Shown: positions 7,900 to 16,637, counted from the stretch's first letter. The stretch is 64,000 nt of DNA from Streptomyces sp. YIM 130001 (GCF_003574445.1 NZ_KZ984549.1:248001-312000), one strand, 5' to 3'. The notes: generated from the sequence alone by a model not told the origin. Program-made: numbers and translations.

Positions 7900-8340
7900 T
7901 CACTCCTCTCGACGCTGCGACGCGCGCCGGCTGTTGGACGAGGACTTGCGCTGAGGCCGCCGCTCTTCCTCGGGCTCCTCTTCCCGGCTGCCCTGAAGCC
8001 CTTCGGTGAAGGCCTCCACAGCGCCGGTGAGGGCGCCCTTCGACTTGCCCTTGGCGCCGCTCTCGGTCGCCTCGCCGACGATGTCGGTCAGTTGGGTGGG
8101 GGCCTTGCGGCCGGACTCCAGATCCAGGCGGTTGCAGGCCTCGGCGAAGCGGAGGTAGGTGTCGACGCTGGCGACGACCACTCGCACATCGATCTTCAGG
8201 ATCTCGATGCCGACGACGGAGACTCGGACGAATGCGTCGATGACGAGGCCTCGGTCCAGGATCAGTTCGAGTACGTCGTAGAGGTTTCCTGAGCCACCTC
8301 CGCCACCGCTCTGTGCGTTGCTCTGTTGCACCATGCTCAT
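7900..8340 (-). CDS. gvpA: Gas vesicle wall-type protein GvpA with C-terminal extension
   Basis: 146 aa from ATG 8340, downstream of GGAAGGAAG. The GvpA core is at about residues 19-70: [38 protein letters not shown], then [18 protein letters not shown]. Classical GvpA proteins stop at about 70 residues; this one carries roughly 70 extra hydrophilic residues, with an Ala/Gly/Lys part and a Glu then Arg-rich tail. That length makes it look closer to GvpJ-like proteins than to the cyanobacterial wall protein, although the gene position is that of gvpA. Whether it builds a gas-filled shell is not shown by sequence. Confidence 0.88.
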   Translation of the reverse strand: MSMVQQSNAQSGGGGGSGNLYDVLELILDRGLVIDAFVRVSVVGIEILKIDVRVVVASVDTYLRFAEACNRLDLESGRKAPTQLTDIVGEATESGAKGKSKGALTGAVEAFTEGLQGSREEEPEEERRPQRKSSSNSRRASQRREE

Positions 8341-8444
8341 GGTCGATCTTCCTTCCGTAGAGCCGAGTTGAACCGCAGCAGCGGTACGCCGACGTGGCCG
8401 GCACAAAGGACGCGTCCGGTGCCGGGCCGTCCCGGGCGGTGATG

Positions 8445-8834
8445 TCAGCGGTCCGTCCGGCCCCTCGCGTACCGCCGTGTGCGTTCGTAACCGGTGAGCT
8501 GACCCTGGGTGTCGAGCGTGACCCGGTAGGAACCCATGACACTCGTGGTGTCCGGGATCCTGGCGAGCTCGAGTACCTCGACATCCGCGATCCAGCCGTC
8601 ATCCGTCGCCTTCACCGCGGACACCGAACCGGGTTCGGACCTCAGCAGCTCCGCCAGTTGGTGTGCGGCGCGCTGCATGGCCTCGGGGACCCCTAGGCGC
8701 GTCCGGCGCGCAGGCCTGGCTGCGGACTTGGCTGCGCCACGCTTGCGGTCGGTCTTGTCCTGGCCGGTGTTGTCGTCGTCGGCATGCGCGTTCTTGTCCT
8801 TGTCGGCATGTCCGGCACTGTCGGATGTGGCCAT
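8445..8834 (-). CDS. gvpO: Gas vesicle protein GvpO
   Basis: 129 aa, first gene of the operon; GGCGGAAATC precedes the ATG. The first 45 residues are polar, rich in Asp/Lys/Ala. The conserved GvpO domain follows (about residues 47-125): [37 protein letters not shown] and a C-terminal [20 protein letters not shown] with RYARG. GvpO is required for vesicle formation in halophilic archaea, where it affects gvpA expression or assembly. It is 104 bp upstream of gvpA. I found no convincing promoter motif in the 218 bp upstream. Confidence 0.9.
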   Translation of the reverse strand: MATSDSAGHADKDKNAHADDDNTGQDKTDRKRGAAKSAARPARRTRLGVPEAMQRAAHQLAELLRSEPGSVSAVKATDDGWIADVEVLELARIPDTTSVMGSYRVTLDTQGQLTGYERTRRYARGRTDR

Positions 8835-8972
8835 GATTTCCGCCTGTCACACGTCGTCAGAACGTCCGGTCGAGTCCGGTACAGCCATTCACGGCTGGCT
8901 CACCGAGTGCCCGTGCGAATCGGTCCTATGCGTGGTCCGGCCGGGTCGCGGCCCTGCGGATACATTTCACGC

Positions 8973-8998
8973 GCCTGGGCACACGGTGGTGCCCAGGC
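8973..8998. other. Perfect hairpin in the divergent region between gvpO and the GlsB-like gene
   Basis: GCCTGGGCAC and GTGCCCAGGC form a 10-bp perfect stem with a 6-base loop. It lies between two divergently transcribed genes, where no terminator is expected, about 55 bp before the GlsB-like start. It could be an mRNA leader structure or a protein-binding site; the sequence does not decide. Confidence 0.4.
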
Positions 8999-9052
8999 AT
9001 TGCGCCGGGCAGTTAGCGAAGGGCGACGAGCGGGGCCAACTGAGGGGCAGCG

Positions 9053-9316
9053 ATGGAGATTTCGAGTCTCTTCACAGCAATCGCCATCGGCGTCGTGATC
9101 GGCGTCCTCGGTCGGCTGGTACTGCCGGGCCGGCAACACATCGGCGTGCTCTGGACGATCACGGTCGGCATCGCAGCGGCCTTGCTCGGTACGGCAGTCG
9201 CGGCCGCGCTGTCGGTGGCGGACACCGGAGGTGTCGACTGGGGCGAGTGGCTGCTTCAGATCGGCCTGGCTGCGGCAGGTGTCGCCGCTCTCGACCGCGT
9301 ACTGAACCGCCGCTGA
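9053..9316 (+). CDS. GlsB/YeaQ/YmgE-family small membrane protein (copy 1)
   Basis: 87 aa with three predicted membrane helices (about 8-24, 32-54, 64-82) and the family signature GVLGRLVLPGRQ followed by LWTITVGIAAALLGT. GAGGGGCAG precedes the ATG. Members of this family are stress- or stationary-phase-induced inner membrane proteins of unknown mechanism in enterobacteria. A closely similar paralogue sits at 49441-49707, sharing the same ribosome-site spacer. It stands alone between the gas-vesicle operon and a convergent regulator gene; a hairpin at 9365-9394 ends the transcript. Confidence 0.88.
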   Translation: MEISSLFTAIAIGVVIGVLGRLVLPGRQHIGVLWTITVGIAAALLGTAVAAALSVADTGGVDWGEWLLQIGLAAAGVAALDRVLNRR

Positions 9317-9364
9317 CGATGCACCCCGCACCGAACAGCCTAACCCCCGAGCCGTCTCAACAGG

Positions 9365-9394
9365 GCGCTCTTCGCGCCTGTTCGGGAAGAGCGC
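9365..9394. terminator. Bidirectional terminator candidate
   Basis: GCGCTCTTC pairs with GAAGAGCGC (9-bp stem, 12-base loop) between the convergent ends of the GlsB-like gene (9316) and the ANTAR gene (9426). Position and symmetry suit termination from either side. Confidence 0.6.
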
Positions 9395-9425
9395 ATCTAC
9401 GCCGATCAGGCCACGACGATGTCCG

Positions 9426-10352
9426 TCAGTCCTCGGAGGCCCGGTGGTGCAGATACTCGAGAGCGTCCAGGACGACCGTATGCCGGTGCCAGGAGAGCCA
9501 GGCACCGACCTGCGCGCCCAACTCCTCCATCGTCTTCAGCCGGGCCCGCGGCAGCGGATCGCTCAGCGGCCGCCGGTAGTGCGCGGTCATGACGGCCAGC
9601 GCCTCGTCGTGGCCACTCGCCAGGGGCAGGCAGTGGCAGGCGAGCGTGCCGTTGTGGGCCATCGCTCGGCTCGCAGCGCGGGTGAACAAGTCACTGGCCG
9701 GAGCCGCCGGGACGGTGATCTGACGCGCCTCGTTCGCGGCCCGGTCCCAGGCGGCTTCCTCGCCCTGGGTGAACGCGGCATAGTCCGCGAAGGGTTCGTC
9801 GAGCCCGGTGGAACGGGAGAGCCGGCGCATGCCCGCCTCCACCAGGTGCACATGACCGGCGTCGGCCCCCGCCACGCGCAGCATCTGGCCGAGCGCGGCA
9901 TCGAGTACTTCACTCTGCGGAGCAGAACGCCGCACCTCACGGCTGCCGAGCATGTTCAGTGGCGGCGGCAGCGGATGGTCGCGGCCGGGGAACCAGTCCT
10001 TGCACCCGCTCTCGGGACCCGACACACGCACCACCGCGTCCGCGACGGTGTGGAGCTTGAGATTGCACTGCTGCGAGGCGTCCTTGAGCAGGGTGAACGC
10101 GGCGAGCAGATCCTCAAGTCCGTAGCGCTCGAGGAGAATGCTCTCGGCTCTGCGGACCACGCTCCGGGCCGCGCGACGGTTGCGCCTGCCGATCCACTCC
10201 CGCCATTCCTGCTCCGTCGCATCGGCCGGTTCGGCCTCGGGCAGGCGCGGCACGTCGTCCGCCGGGGAGCGTGGATGCGGGGCAGCGGGCGCGGCCGACG
10301 GCCGTGCACTTCCCGAATTCGTCCGCCCGGGACTGTCGTCGAGCGTGCTCAT
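9426..10352 (-). CDS. ANTAR and GAF-domain regulator
   Basis: 308 aa from ATG 10352 with GGGAGG about ten bases upstream; a longer frame to 10445 lacks a ribosome site. After a Pro/Ser-rich N-terminus, residues about 60-110 form an ANTAR domain (RRAESILLERYGLEDLLAAF, then HTVADAVVRVS). ANTAR domains bind paired RNA hairpins to control transcription termination. Residues about 150-300 resemble a GAF sensor (DAALGQMLRVAGADAGHVHL). This inverts the commoner GAF-ANTAR order in actinomycetes. It probably senses a ligand or redox state and acts on mRNA leaders. The target is unknown. It is separated from the sigma-factor gene by a strong terminator. Confidence 0.75.
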   Translation of the reverse strand: MSTLDDSPGRTNSGSARPSAAPAAPHPRSPADDVPRLPEAEPADATEQEWREWIGRRNRRAARSVVRRAESILLERYGLEDLLAAFTLLKDASQQCNLKLHTVADAVVRVSGPESGCKDWFPGRDHPLPPPLNMLGSREVRRSAPQSEVLDAALGQMLRVAGADAGHVHLVEAGMRRLSRSTGLDEPFADYAAFTQGEEAAWDRAANEARQITVPAAPASDLFTRAASRAMAHNGTLACHCLPLASGHDEALAVMTAHYRRPLSDPLPRARLKTMEELGAQVGAWLSWHRHTVVLDALEYLHHRASED

Positions 10353-10525
10353 GAGTAGCGGGCCTCCCTCGGACGTGCGTCGACGGTGGCGACCGCTCGC
10401 GGCGGCGAGCGGCTCTGTCTCCGTTTGCCGACATCCTGGCCTCATACTGGTAGCCCGTCTTCCGGCCCTGCAACCCCCTCAGCCAATTCACTGCCCCCGG
10501 CGGGACCTCGTCTACGGCACACAAG

Positions 10526-10570
10526 CGCCACCGCGACCGACGGCGCGTTCGCGCATCGGTCGCGGTGGCG
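10526..10570 (-). terminator. Terminator after the sigma-factor gene
   Basis: CGCCACCGCGACCGA (10526-10540) pairs perfectly with its complement at 10556-10570; the 15-base loop contains a further GCGCG-TTCG-CGC fold. It begins 10 bp downstream of the sigma-factor stop and ends transcription before the ANTAR gene. Confidence 0.75.
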
Positions 10571-10580
10571 GATGCCTGCG

Positions 10581-11438
10581 TCAGGCGGCCTCGGCGCCCG
10601 TCTCAGCCGTGCTGCCGAGGGCCTCGGCCCGTACGTCGGCACAGGCGGAGCTGATCAGCCGGGAGACGTGCACCTGGGACACCCCGAGCCGTTCGGCGAT
10701 CTGGCTCTGTGTCATGTCTCGGAAGAACCGCAGGTAGAGCACGCGGCGCTCCCGCTCGGGCAGACGGCTCAGGCCGGGCCGGGCCGCCTCGCGGTCCTCG
10801 ACCACGCCGAAGCCCTCGTCGGCCTCGCCCAGGTACTCGCCCAGGCCCGCCCCGTCCGACTGTGCGGACGACTGCGCGGAGAGCGACAACGGGCGGTAGC
10901 TGTGCAGCGCCTCGAGCCCCTGCCGCGCCTCCTCCTCACTGAGCCCGGCCATCCGGGCCACCTGCCCCGCGCCCGCCCCGTCGGGCATGACCTGCAGAGC
11001 TGTACGCACTCGGTTCCGCAGATCCTGCACCCGCCGCGGCACGTGCACGCCCCAGGTGTAGTCACGGAAATGGCGGCGGAGTTCGCCGGTGATCGTGGGT
11101 ACGGCGTACGCCTCGAACGCACCGCGCTCCGGGTCGTAGCCCTGGACCGCCTTGCACAGGCCCAGTGCGGCGACCTGCCTCAGGTCCTCTCGTTCCTCAC
11201 CGCGGTCGCGGTATTTGTCGGCGAGCCTGGTGGCCATCGGCAGCCATGCGCGGATCAGCCGTTGTTCGATCACTTCGCGTTCCGGTCCCGCGGGCAGTTC
11301 GTTCATGCGCTGGAAGTCGCGTTGCGTCTGCGGACGGTCGTGGTGGTCATGGCGCATGCCGCCGCGTGTGCGGGAGTTCTTTGTGGCGATTGTGGTGTTC
11401 TTGGCGGTTACCGCGTTTGTTGCGTCTGTTGCGTTCAC
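10581..11438 (-). CDS. SigB/SigF-family RNA polymerase sigma factor
   Basis: 285 aa, GTG start preceded by GAGGAG about eleven bases upstream. Region 2 contains EDLRQVAALGLCKAVQGYDP and FEAYAVPTITGELRRHFRD, region 3 the VPRRVQDLRNRV segment, and region 4 the helix-turn-helix MTQSQIAERLGVSQVHVSRL. This is the architecture of SigB/SigF/SigG group-3 sigma factors that run stress and sporulation regulons, usually under anti-sigma/anti-anti-sigma control; neither partner gene is adjacent here. The first 28 residues are Asn/Thr/Ala-rich and coded by distinctly AT-richer DNA than the rest. Nearby promoters with GNNT-N15-GGGTAC suggest it or a related sigma reads this neighbourhood. Confidence 0.9.
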   Translation of the reverse strand: MNATDATNAVTAKNTTIATKNSRTRGGMRHDHHDRPQTQRDFQRMNELPAGPEREVIEQRLIRAWLPMATRLADKYRDRGEEREDLRQVAALGLCKAVQGYDPERGAFEAYAVPTITGELRRHFRDYTWGVHVPRRVQDLRNRVRTALQVMPDGAGAGQVARMAGLSEEEARQGLEALHSYRPLSLSAQSSAQSDGAGLGEYLGEADEGFGVVEDREAARPGLSRLPERERRVLYLRFFRDMTQSQIAERLGVSQVHVSRLISSACADVRAEALGSTAETGAEAA

Positions 11439-11793
11439 TTTTGTTCACTCCTCGGATGTCCGAGTGGTGAGCGGGCGCCGTCGGCGGCCTCACTGCCCGA
11501 TTCACGACAGTGCAGAACCGGCCGGCCGACTGTCGTCGGCGCCGAAGAGCCTCACAAGTCTGAAGCTGTCTTTCACCTCCCCATGACCCGTGGCGCCAAA
11601 CGTCCGCCGGGCAAGTGCCGTTTGCCCGCACCGGATGCGTGCGGCCGAATGTCGACACCCGCAGACCGAGGCGCCCCGACTTCGTCTCGTGTCCCGGCCT
11701 GCGGGTACGCGTCACGCCAAGTGGCGCCTCTGCGGCCGCAGTCCGGCGGATGGCGCGCCCCCGGCATCGCGTACGCGAAAGGCAGGCCCCGCC
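11439..11793. other. 355-bp divergent intergenic region between sigma factor and TPP enzyme
   Basis: No coding frame here is convincing on either strand. The only structured element found is a SigB-type promoter candidate facing right (11684-11708). No clear promoter for the sigma gene was identified, and the overlapping reading frames are arginine/proline-rich shadows. Confidence 0.6.
11684..11708 (+). promoter_or_regulatory. SigB-type promoter candidate for the TPP enzyme
   Basis: GTCT, a 15-base spacer, then GGGTAC. This fits the published Streptomyces SigB consensus GNNT-N14-16-GGGTAY. It would give an mRNA leader of about 80 bases before ATG 11794. Identified by eye. Confidence 0.5.
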
Positions 11794-13587
11794 ATGTACC
11801 ACACGGTCGCCGACCACATCCTCGACCGGTTGCGTCACTGGAACGTCGAGCACGTCTTCGGCTACCCCGGCGACGGGATCAACGGACTGATCGCCGCCTG
11901 GGGCCGGGCAGGCGATCGCCCCGAGTTCATCCAGGTGCGGCACGAGGAGATGGCGGCACTCGCCGCCGTCGGCCACGCGAAGTTCAGCGGCCGGGTGGGC
12001 GTGTGCACGGCCGCCTCGGGCCCCGGGGCCGTACATCTCCTGAACGGGCTGTACGACGCGAAGCTGGACCATGTGCCGGTGGTCGCCCTGATCGGTCAGA
12101 CGGCGCGCAGCGCCATGGGCGGCTCGTACCAGCAGGAGGTCGATCTGCACAGCCTGTTCAAGGACGTGGCCTCGGACTTCGTCGAGACCGTCACCGTGCC
12201 CGAGCAGTTGCCGAACGTCCTGGACCGCGCGGTGCGCACGGCGTACGCACGACGCGCGCCCACGGCGGTGATCGTCCCGGCGGACGTGCAGGAGCTCGAA
12301 TACACACCGCCCAAGCACGCGGTCAAGATGGTGCCGTCCAGTGCGGACCGCAGCGCGTGGACCGCCGAGCCCATCGCCGAGGCCCTGGAGCGCGCGGCGG
12401 ACGTCCTCAACTCCGGGGACAAGGTGGCGATCCTGGTCGGGCAGGGCGCGGCCGGGGCGCATCACGAGATCGTCCAGGTCGCCGAACTCCTCGGCGCCGG
12501 CGTCGCGAAGGCCCTGCTCGGCAAGGACGTGCTGTCCGACCGCTGCCCGTACGGCACAGGCGTGATCGGTCTGCTCGGGACGCGGCCGTCGTACGAGTTG
12601 ATGCGTGACTGCGACACGCTCCTCACCGTCGGATCCAGCTTCCCGTACTCGCAGTTCCTTCCGCCGTACGGCAAGGCACGTGCCGTGCAGATCGACATCG
12701 ATCCGCACATGATCGGCATGCGCTATCCGTACGAGGTGAACCTGGTCGGCGACGCGCGGCACACGCTGCGCCGGCTCCTGCCGCTGCTGCACCGCAACGA
12801 TGGCCTGGACTGGCAGGAGGCGGTGTGCGCGGAGGTGGAGCGATGGGACGATGCGATGACGGGCCGGGCGGCCGTCTCCGCCGACCCGGTCAATCCGGAA
12901 CATGTGGTGCGTGCGCTCGATCCGCTGCTGCCGGACGACACGATCCTCACCGCCGACTCAGGATCCGCGGCCCACTGGTACGCCCGTCACATCACCATGC
13001 GCGGGACGATGCGCGGCTCACTCTCCGGCACGCTCGCGACGATGGGCTGCGCGGTGCCGTATGCGATCGGCGCCAAGTTCGCGCACCCCGACCGGCCGGT
13101 GGTGGCGCTCGTGGGCGACGGCGCGATGCAGATGAACGGTCTTGCGGAACTGATCACGGCTGCCAGGTACCAGGACGAGTGGGCGGATCCGCGCCTGGTC
13201 GTCGGCGTACTCAACAACCGGGACCTGAACCAGGTCACCTGGGAGCTGCGCGCCATGGCCGGGGCGCATTCCTTCCTGCCGTCGCAGGAGATCCCGGATG
13301 TCGACTACGCGGCGTTCGCCCGGCAGTTGGGGCTCACCGGGATCCGCGTGGAGTCGCCGGACGACGTGGCCGACGCGTGGGAGGCGGCGTTGAGTTCGGA
13401 CCGTCCCGCGGTCATCGACTTCGTCACCGACCCCTCCGTACCGCCGATTCCTCCGCACTCCCCCTGGGCGCAGATCGAGAACACCCGGGAGGCGCCGCTC
13501 AAGGGTGGTCCGCAGCGCACGGACGTGGCCGGGCAGGGCTTCAAGGCGAAGGTGCAGGAGCTGTTCCCGACGCTGCGCGGCGACTGA
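11794..13587 (+). CDS. Thiamine-diphosphate enzyme, pyruvate oxidase/acetolactate synthase type
   Basis: 597 aa from ATG 11794; upstream extensions of the frame are not supported. Domain order is that of the PoxB/ILV family: N-terminal PYR domain with the catalytic Glu51 in RHEEMAA, a central Rossmann-like domain (about 190-330) and a C-terminal PP domain with the TPP/Mg motif GDGAMQMNG followed by NNRDLNQ. Pyruvate oxidase-like enzymes decarboxylate pyruvate to acetate or acetyl-phosphate; acetolactate synthase or glyoxylate carboligase remain possible. It stands alone, without a small regulatory subunit. The SigB-like promoter upstream would parallel the stationary-phase control of E. coli poxB, by analogy only. 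Confidence 0.82.
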   Translation: MYHTVADHILDRLRHWNVEHVFGYPGDGINGLIAAWGRAGDRPEFIQVRHEEMAALAAVGHAKFSGRVGVCTAASGPGAVHLLNGLYDAKLDHVPVVALIGQTARSAMGGSYQQEVDLHSLFKDVASDFVETVTVPEQLPNVLDRAVRTAYARRAPTAVIVPADVQELEYTPPKHAVKMVPSSADRSAWTAEPIAEALERAADVLNSGDKVAILVGQGAAGAHHEIVQVAELLGAGVAKALLGKDVLSDRCPYGTGVIGLLGTRPSYELMRDCDTLLTVGSSFPYSQFLPPYGKARAVQIDIDPHMIGMRYPYEVNLVGDARHTLRRLLPLLHRNDGLDWQEAVCAEVERWDDAMTGRAAVSADPVNPEHVVRALDPLLPDDTILTADSGSAAHWYARHITMRGTMRGSLSGTLATMGCAVPYAIGAKFAHPDRPVVALVGDGAMQMNGLAELITAARYQDEWADPRLVVGVLNNRDLNQVTWELRAMAGAHSFLPSQEIPDVDYAAFARQLGLTGIRVESPDDVADAWEAALSSDRPAVIDFVTDPSVPPIPPHSPWAQIENTREAPLKGGPQRTDVAGQGFKAKVQELFPTLRGD

Positions 13588-13626
13588 CCCGCCAGTCCTC
13601 CTCCCCCACTGCCCGTTCCCCCGCCG

Positions 13627-14649
13627 TCAACCTCCCGTGCTCTCCCGCACGATGACCTCGTGGCCCACGACATGGTCCTGCAGCGGGCCGGTGTCGAGGC
13701 CGTCGATGCGGTCCAGGAGGAGGGTGACGGAGGCGCGGGCGATCTCCAGCTTGTCCGGCGACACCGTGGTCAGGCTGGGCACACTGAAGCGCGCGGCCTC
13801 GATGTCGTCGAAACCCACGACGTCGAGCTCGCCCGGCACGTCGATCCGCCGCTCGTACAGGGCGCGCAGCGCGCCGAGGGCGAGGTCGTCGTTGAGGCAG
13901 AGCAGCGCGTCGGGGCGGTGCCGCCGCTCCATGAGGGCGGCCGCAGCCTGCGCGCCGTACTCGCGGTGGTACGCGTCGACCCGCACCACCAGGTCCGGAT
14001 CGAACGCGACGTCCGCCGCCTTCAACGCTTCGCGGTGACCGTCGGTGCGCAGCCGGTCGGTGCCCTGCCGTCCCGCGGCCCGCCCGCCGACGACAGCGAT
14101 ACGGCGCCGCCCGCGGGACAGCAGATGCTCGGTGGCCTCGCGGGCTGCCCGGACGTTGTCGACCGCCACATGGTCGGCGCCGCCCACGGCCGGGCGCTCA
14201 CCGAGCAGGACGACGGGGAGCCTGCGGTCGCGGGTAGCCAGGTCGCGGGCGTGCAGGGCGAGCGGGCTGAGGATCACGCCGTCGCTGATCTGCGCGTCGA
14301 AGCCCTGCAGGACGGCCAGCTCCTGCTCGCGCACGCCTCCCGTGCGGTGCAGCAGTACGGTCTGGCCGCGCCGGCCCGCTTCGGCCATGACATGGGTGGC
14401 CAGCTCCGCGAAGTAGGCGACGTCGAGTTCCGGGACCGCCAGCGTGATCATGCCGATACGGCCGCGGCGTAGCTGCCGGCCGGCGATGTTGACCCGGTAG
14501 CCGAGGGCGTCGATCGCCTCCTTGACCACCTCTCGGGTGCGATCGGAGACATGCTCGAAGTCGTTGATCACGTTGGACACGGTCTTGGGCGAGACGCCGG
14601 CGTACTCCGCCACGTCCTTGATCCTGGGTCTGGCCGCCACGCTGTGCAT
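13627..14649 (-). CDS. LacI-family transcriptional repressor of the GH2/ABC/GH43 regulon
   Basis: 340 aa from ATG 14649, directly after GAGGGAAGGA; a longer frame to 14802 crosses the operator and is rejected. The N-terminal helix-turn-helix IKDVAEYAGVSPKTVSNVIN (about residues 10-29) and hinge helix NIAGRQLRRG precede a periplasmic-binding-protein-like sensor with VVGFDDIEAARFSVPSLTTV. LacI regulators bind sugars and leave their palindromic operator when induced. The gene is divergent from a GH2 enzyme, with a 24-bp perfect palindrome between them, and the same core recurs before the GH43 gene. This strongly suggests the local repressor of the whole cluster. Confidence 0.93.
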   Translation of the reverse strand: MHSVAARPRIKDVAEYAGVSPKTVSNVINDFEHVSDRTREVVKEAIDALGYRVNIAGRQLRRGRIGMITLAVPELDVAYFAELATHVMAEAGRRGQTVLLHRTGGVREQELAVLQGFDAQISDGVILSPLALHARDLATRDRRLPVVLLGERPAVGGADHVAVDNVRAAREATEHLLSRGRRRIAVVGGRAAGRQGTDRLRTDGHREALKAADVAFDPDLVVRVDAYHREYGAQAAAALMERRHRPDALLCLNDDLALGALRALYERRIDVPGELDVVGFDDIEAARFSVPSLTTVSPDKLEIARASVTLLLDRIDGLDTGPLQDHVVGHEVIVRESTGG

Positions 14650-14698
14650 TCCTTCCCTCGGCCGTCCGCGATGGTATCCAGTACCGGCGTCCGCATCA

Positions 14699-14711
14699 CG
14701 AAACGGTTTCG
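14699..14711. promoter_or_regulatory. Second dyad, CGAAAC-N-GTTTCG
   Basis: CGAAACGGTTTCG is an odd palindrome with perfect 6-base arms, located 23 bp from the main LacI operator and upstream of the repressor start. LacI-family operators of related type exist in streptomycete polysaccharide genes. It could be a second operator for another regulator or for autoregulation; no second copy was seen in this cluster. Confidence 0.4.
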
Positions 14712-14721
14712 GGCCGGATCC

Positions 14722-14751
14722 TTGACCGTCCCAGGGATTTACATCGATGTA
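14722..14751 (+). promoter_or_regulatory. Promoter candidate for the GH2 gene, overlapped by the operator
   Basis: TTGACC at 14722-14727 is a good -35 hexamer. With an 18-base spacer the -10 would be GATGTA (14746-14751), inside the palindromic operator, so repressor binding would block polymerase. The -10 match is weak. Confidence 0.4.
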
Positions 14752-14757
14752 AATCCC
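14734..14757. promoter_or_regulatory. LacI operator 1, 24-bp perfect palindrome
   Basis: Perfect palindrome centred between 14745 and 14746, with core TTACATCGATGTAA (14739-14752) flanked by GGGAT/ATCCC. It lies between the LacI gene and the divergent GH2 gene. The identical 14-base core occurs again at 20048-20061. Confidence 0.88.
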
Positions 14758-14810
14758 ATGGTGCCATGACGTCTCACCGACTGGCGCAGTCCTCATCGGC
14801 AAGGAGCAGC

Positions 14811-16637
14811 ATGCCCGCCCCGCATTCCCCGGCCCAGCCGCGTCCCGAGTACCCCCGGCCGCAGTTCGTCCGCGAGGCCTGGCTCAATCTCAACGGCGAG
14901 TGGCAGTTCGAGCTCGACCGTGCCGACACCGGCCTCGAACGCGGCCTGTGTGACCGGGAGTTGACCGACACCATCACGGTCCCCTTCTGCCCGGAGTCGA
15001 CGCTGTCGGGGATCGGCGAGACCGACTTCCTGGAGGCCGTCTGGTACCGGCGCACGGTCACCGTGCCTGCCGAGTGGACCGACTCCCGGATCCTGCTGCA
15101 CTTCGGCGCGGTGGACCACGACACGACGGTGTGGGCGAACGACGTGGAGGTCGCGCGGCACCGCGGCGGCTTCACTCCGTTCACCGCGGACCTCGCCGAT
15201 GTGGCACGCCCCGGCGAGGAACTCGCGATCGTGGTCCGGGCACGGGACACCCGGCACGGACCGCAGGCCCGCGGCAAGCAGGCCACCTGGTACGCCAACA
15301 CGCACTGCAACTACACCCGTACCACCGGGATCTGGCAGACAGTGTGGCTGGAGCCGGTACCCCGGGCCGTGGCGCTGAAGCGGCCCCGCATCACGCCCGA
15401 CCTGGCATCGGGCACGTTCTTCCTCGACCTTCCGCTCACCGGCAACGCGCCGGGCCACCGGATCCGCGTCACGCTCGAGGACGAGCACGGCACCGTCGCC
15501 GAGGCGGTGACCCGCGCCGACCTCGACCTCAGCCCGCGCCTGGCCCTGCCCGTACCCGAGGACCGGCGGCGCGTGTGGTCTCCCGACGACCCGCATCTGT
15601 ACGGCCTGACCTTCGAGGTCCTGGACGCCGAGGGCCGGTCCGTGGACCGGGTCACCTCGTACACAGGACTGCGCTCGGTCTCCATCGACGGCAAGCGCCT
15701 CCTGCTGAACGGCGAGCCCGTCTTCCAGCGCCTCGTCCTGGACCAGGGCTACTACCCGGACGGCCTGATGACCGCGCCGAGCGACGCGGACCTCGTCCGG
15801 GACATCGAACTCGGCCTGGCGGCAGGCTTCAACGGGGCCCGGCTGCACCAAAAGGTCTTCGAGGAGCGGTACTTGTACCACGCCGACCGTCTCGGCTACC
15901 TGGTCTGGGGCGAGTTCGGCGACTGGGGCTGCGAGGTCGGCGTACGCGACGACAATCAGCGACCGGACGCGAGTTATGTCACGCAGTGGCTGGAGGCCGT
16001 GGAGCGCGACTACTCCCACCCCTCGGTCATCGGCTGGTGCCCGCTGAACGAGACGTACCAGCATCTGCATGACCGGATCACCCAGCTCGACGACGTCACC
16101 CACGCCATGTTCCTCGCCACGAAGCAGGCGGACGGCACCCGGCCGGTGATCGACGCCTCCGGATACGCCCACCGCGTCCCCGAGACCGACGTGTACGACT
16201 CGCACTCCTACGAGCAGGACCCGGCCGCCTTCGCGAAGCAGATGCGGGGCCTCGCCGAGAACCGGCCGTACCTCAACACCGGTCCGGACGGGCGCACTTG
16301 GTCGGTTCCCTACCAGGGGCAGCCGTACTTCTGCAGCGAGTTCGGCGGCATCTGGTGGGACGCGAAGGCGGCGGCCGAGACCGCCGGCGACGAGCGGGAC
16401 TCCTCCTGGGGGTACGGCGAACGGCCGCGCACCGCACAGGAGTTCATCGATCGGTTCACCGGCCTCACCGGCGTCCTCCTCGACGATCCGGACATGTTCG
16501 GCTACTGCTACACGCAGCTGACGGACGTCTTCCAGGAGCGCAACGGCGTGTACCACTTCGACCGCAGCGAAAAGGTCGACACCACTGTGCTGCGCGACGC
16601 GCAACTGCGTCCCGCGGCGTTCGAAAGCTCCAACTGA
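14811..16637 (+). CDS. Glycoside hydrolase family 2 enzyme (intracellular)
   Basis: 608 aa from ATG 14811, which has AAGGAG just upstream; an ATG 15 codons earlier has no ribosome site. Domains are in GH2 order: N-terminal jelly roll (about 20-185, LNLNGEWQFELDRAD), an immunoglobulin-like domain (about 190-290) and a TIM barrel. The acid/base is Glu414 in GWCPLNET and the nucleophile Glu510 in YFCSEFGG. There is no signal peptide, so it should cleave imported oligosaccharides in the cytoplasm. GH2 includes beta-galactosidases, glucuronidases, mannosidases, arabinofuranosidases and galactofuranosidases. Given the linked GH43 enzyme and transporter, an arabino- or galactofuranoside is plausible but unproven. 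Confidence 0.88.
   Translation: MPAPHSPAQPRPEYPRPQFVREAWLNLNGEWQFELDRADTGLERGLCDRELTDTITVPFCPESTLSGIGETDFLEAVWYRRTVTVPAEWTDSRILLHFGAVDHDTTVWANDVEVARHRGGFTPFTADLADVARPGEELAIVVRARDTRHGPQARGKQATWYANTHCNYTRTTGIWQTVWLEPVPRAVALKRPRITPDLASGTFFLDLPLTGNAPGHRIRVTLEDEHGTVAEAVTRADLDLSPRLALPVPEDRRRVWSPDDPHLYGLTFEVLDAEGRSVDRVTSYTGLRSVSIDGKRLLLNGEPVFQRLVLDQGYYPDGLMTAPSDADLVRDIELGLAAGFNGARLHQKVFEERYLYHADRLGYLVWGEFGDWGCEVGVRDDNQRPDASYVTQWLEAVERDYSHPSVIGWCPLNETYQHLHDRITQLDDVTHAMFLATKQADGTRPVIDASGYAHRVPETDVYDSHSYEQDPAAFAKQMRGLAENRPYLNTGPDGRTWSVPYQGQPYFCSEFGGIWWDAKAAAETAGDERDSSWGYGERPRTAQEFIDRFTGLTGVLLDDPDMFGYCYTQLTDVFQERNGVYHFDRSEKVDTTVLRDAQLRPAAFESSN

Noticed and set aside
11347..12903. 518-aa minus-strand open frame over the TPP enzyme
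   Set aside because: Shadow of 11794-13587, which has clear PYR/PP domains; the antisense frame is His/Arg-rich without motifs.
14793..16604. 603-aa minus-strand open frame
   Set aside because: Exactly antisense to the GH2 gene with its catalytic glutamates; no start signal and a composition of Val/Gly/Arg/His repeats.
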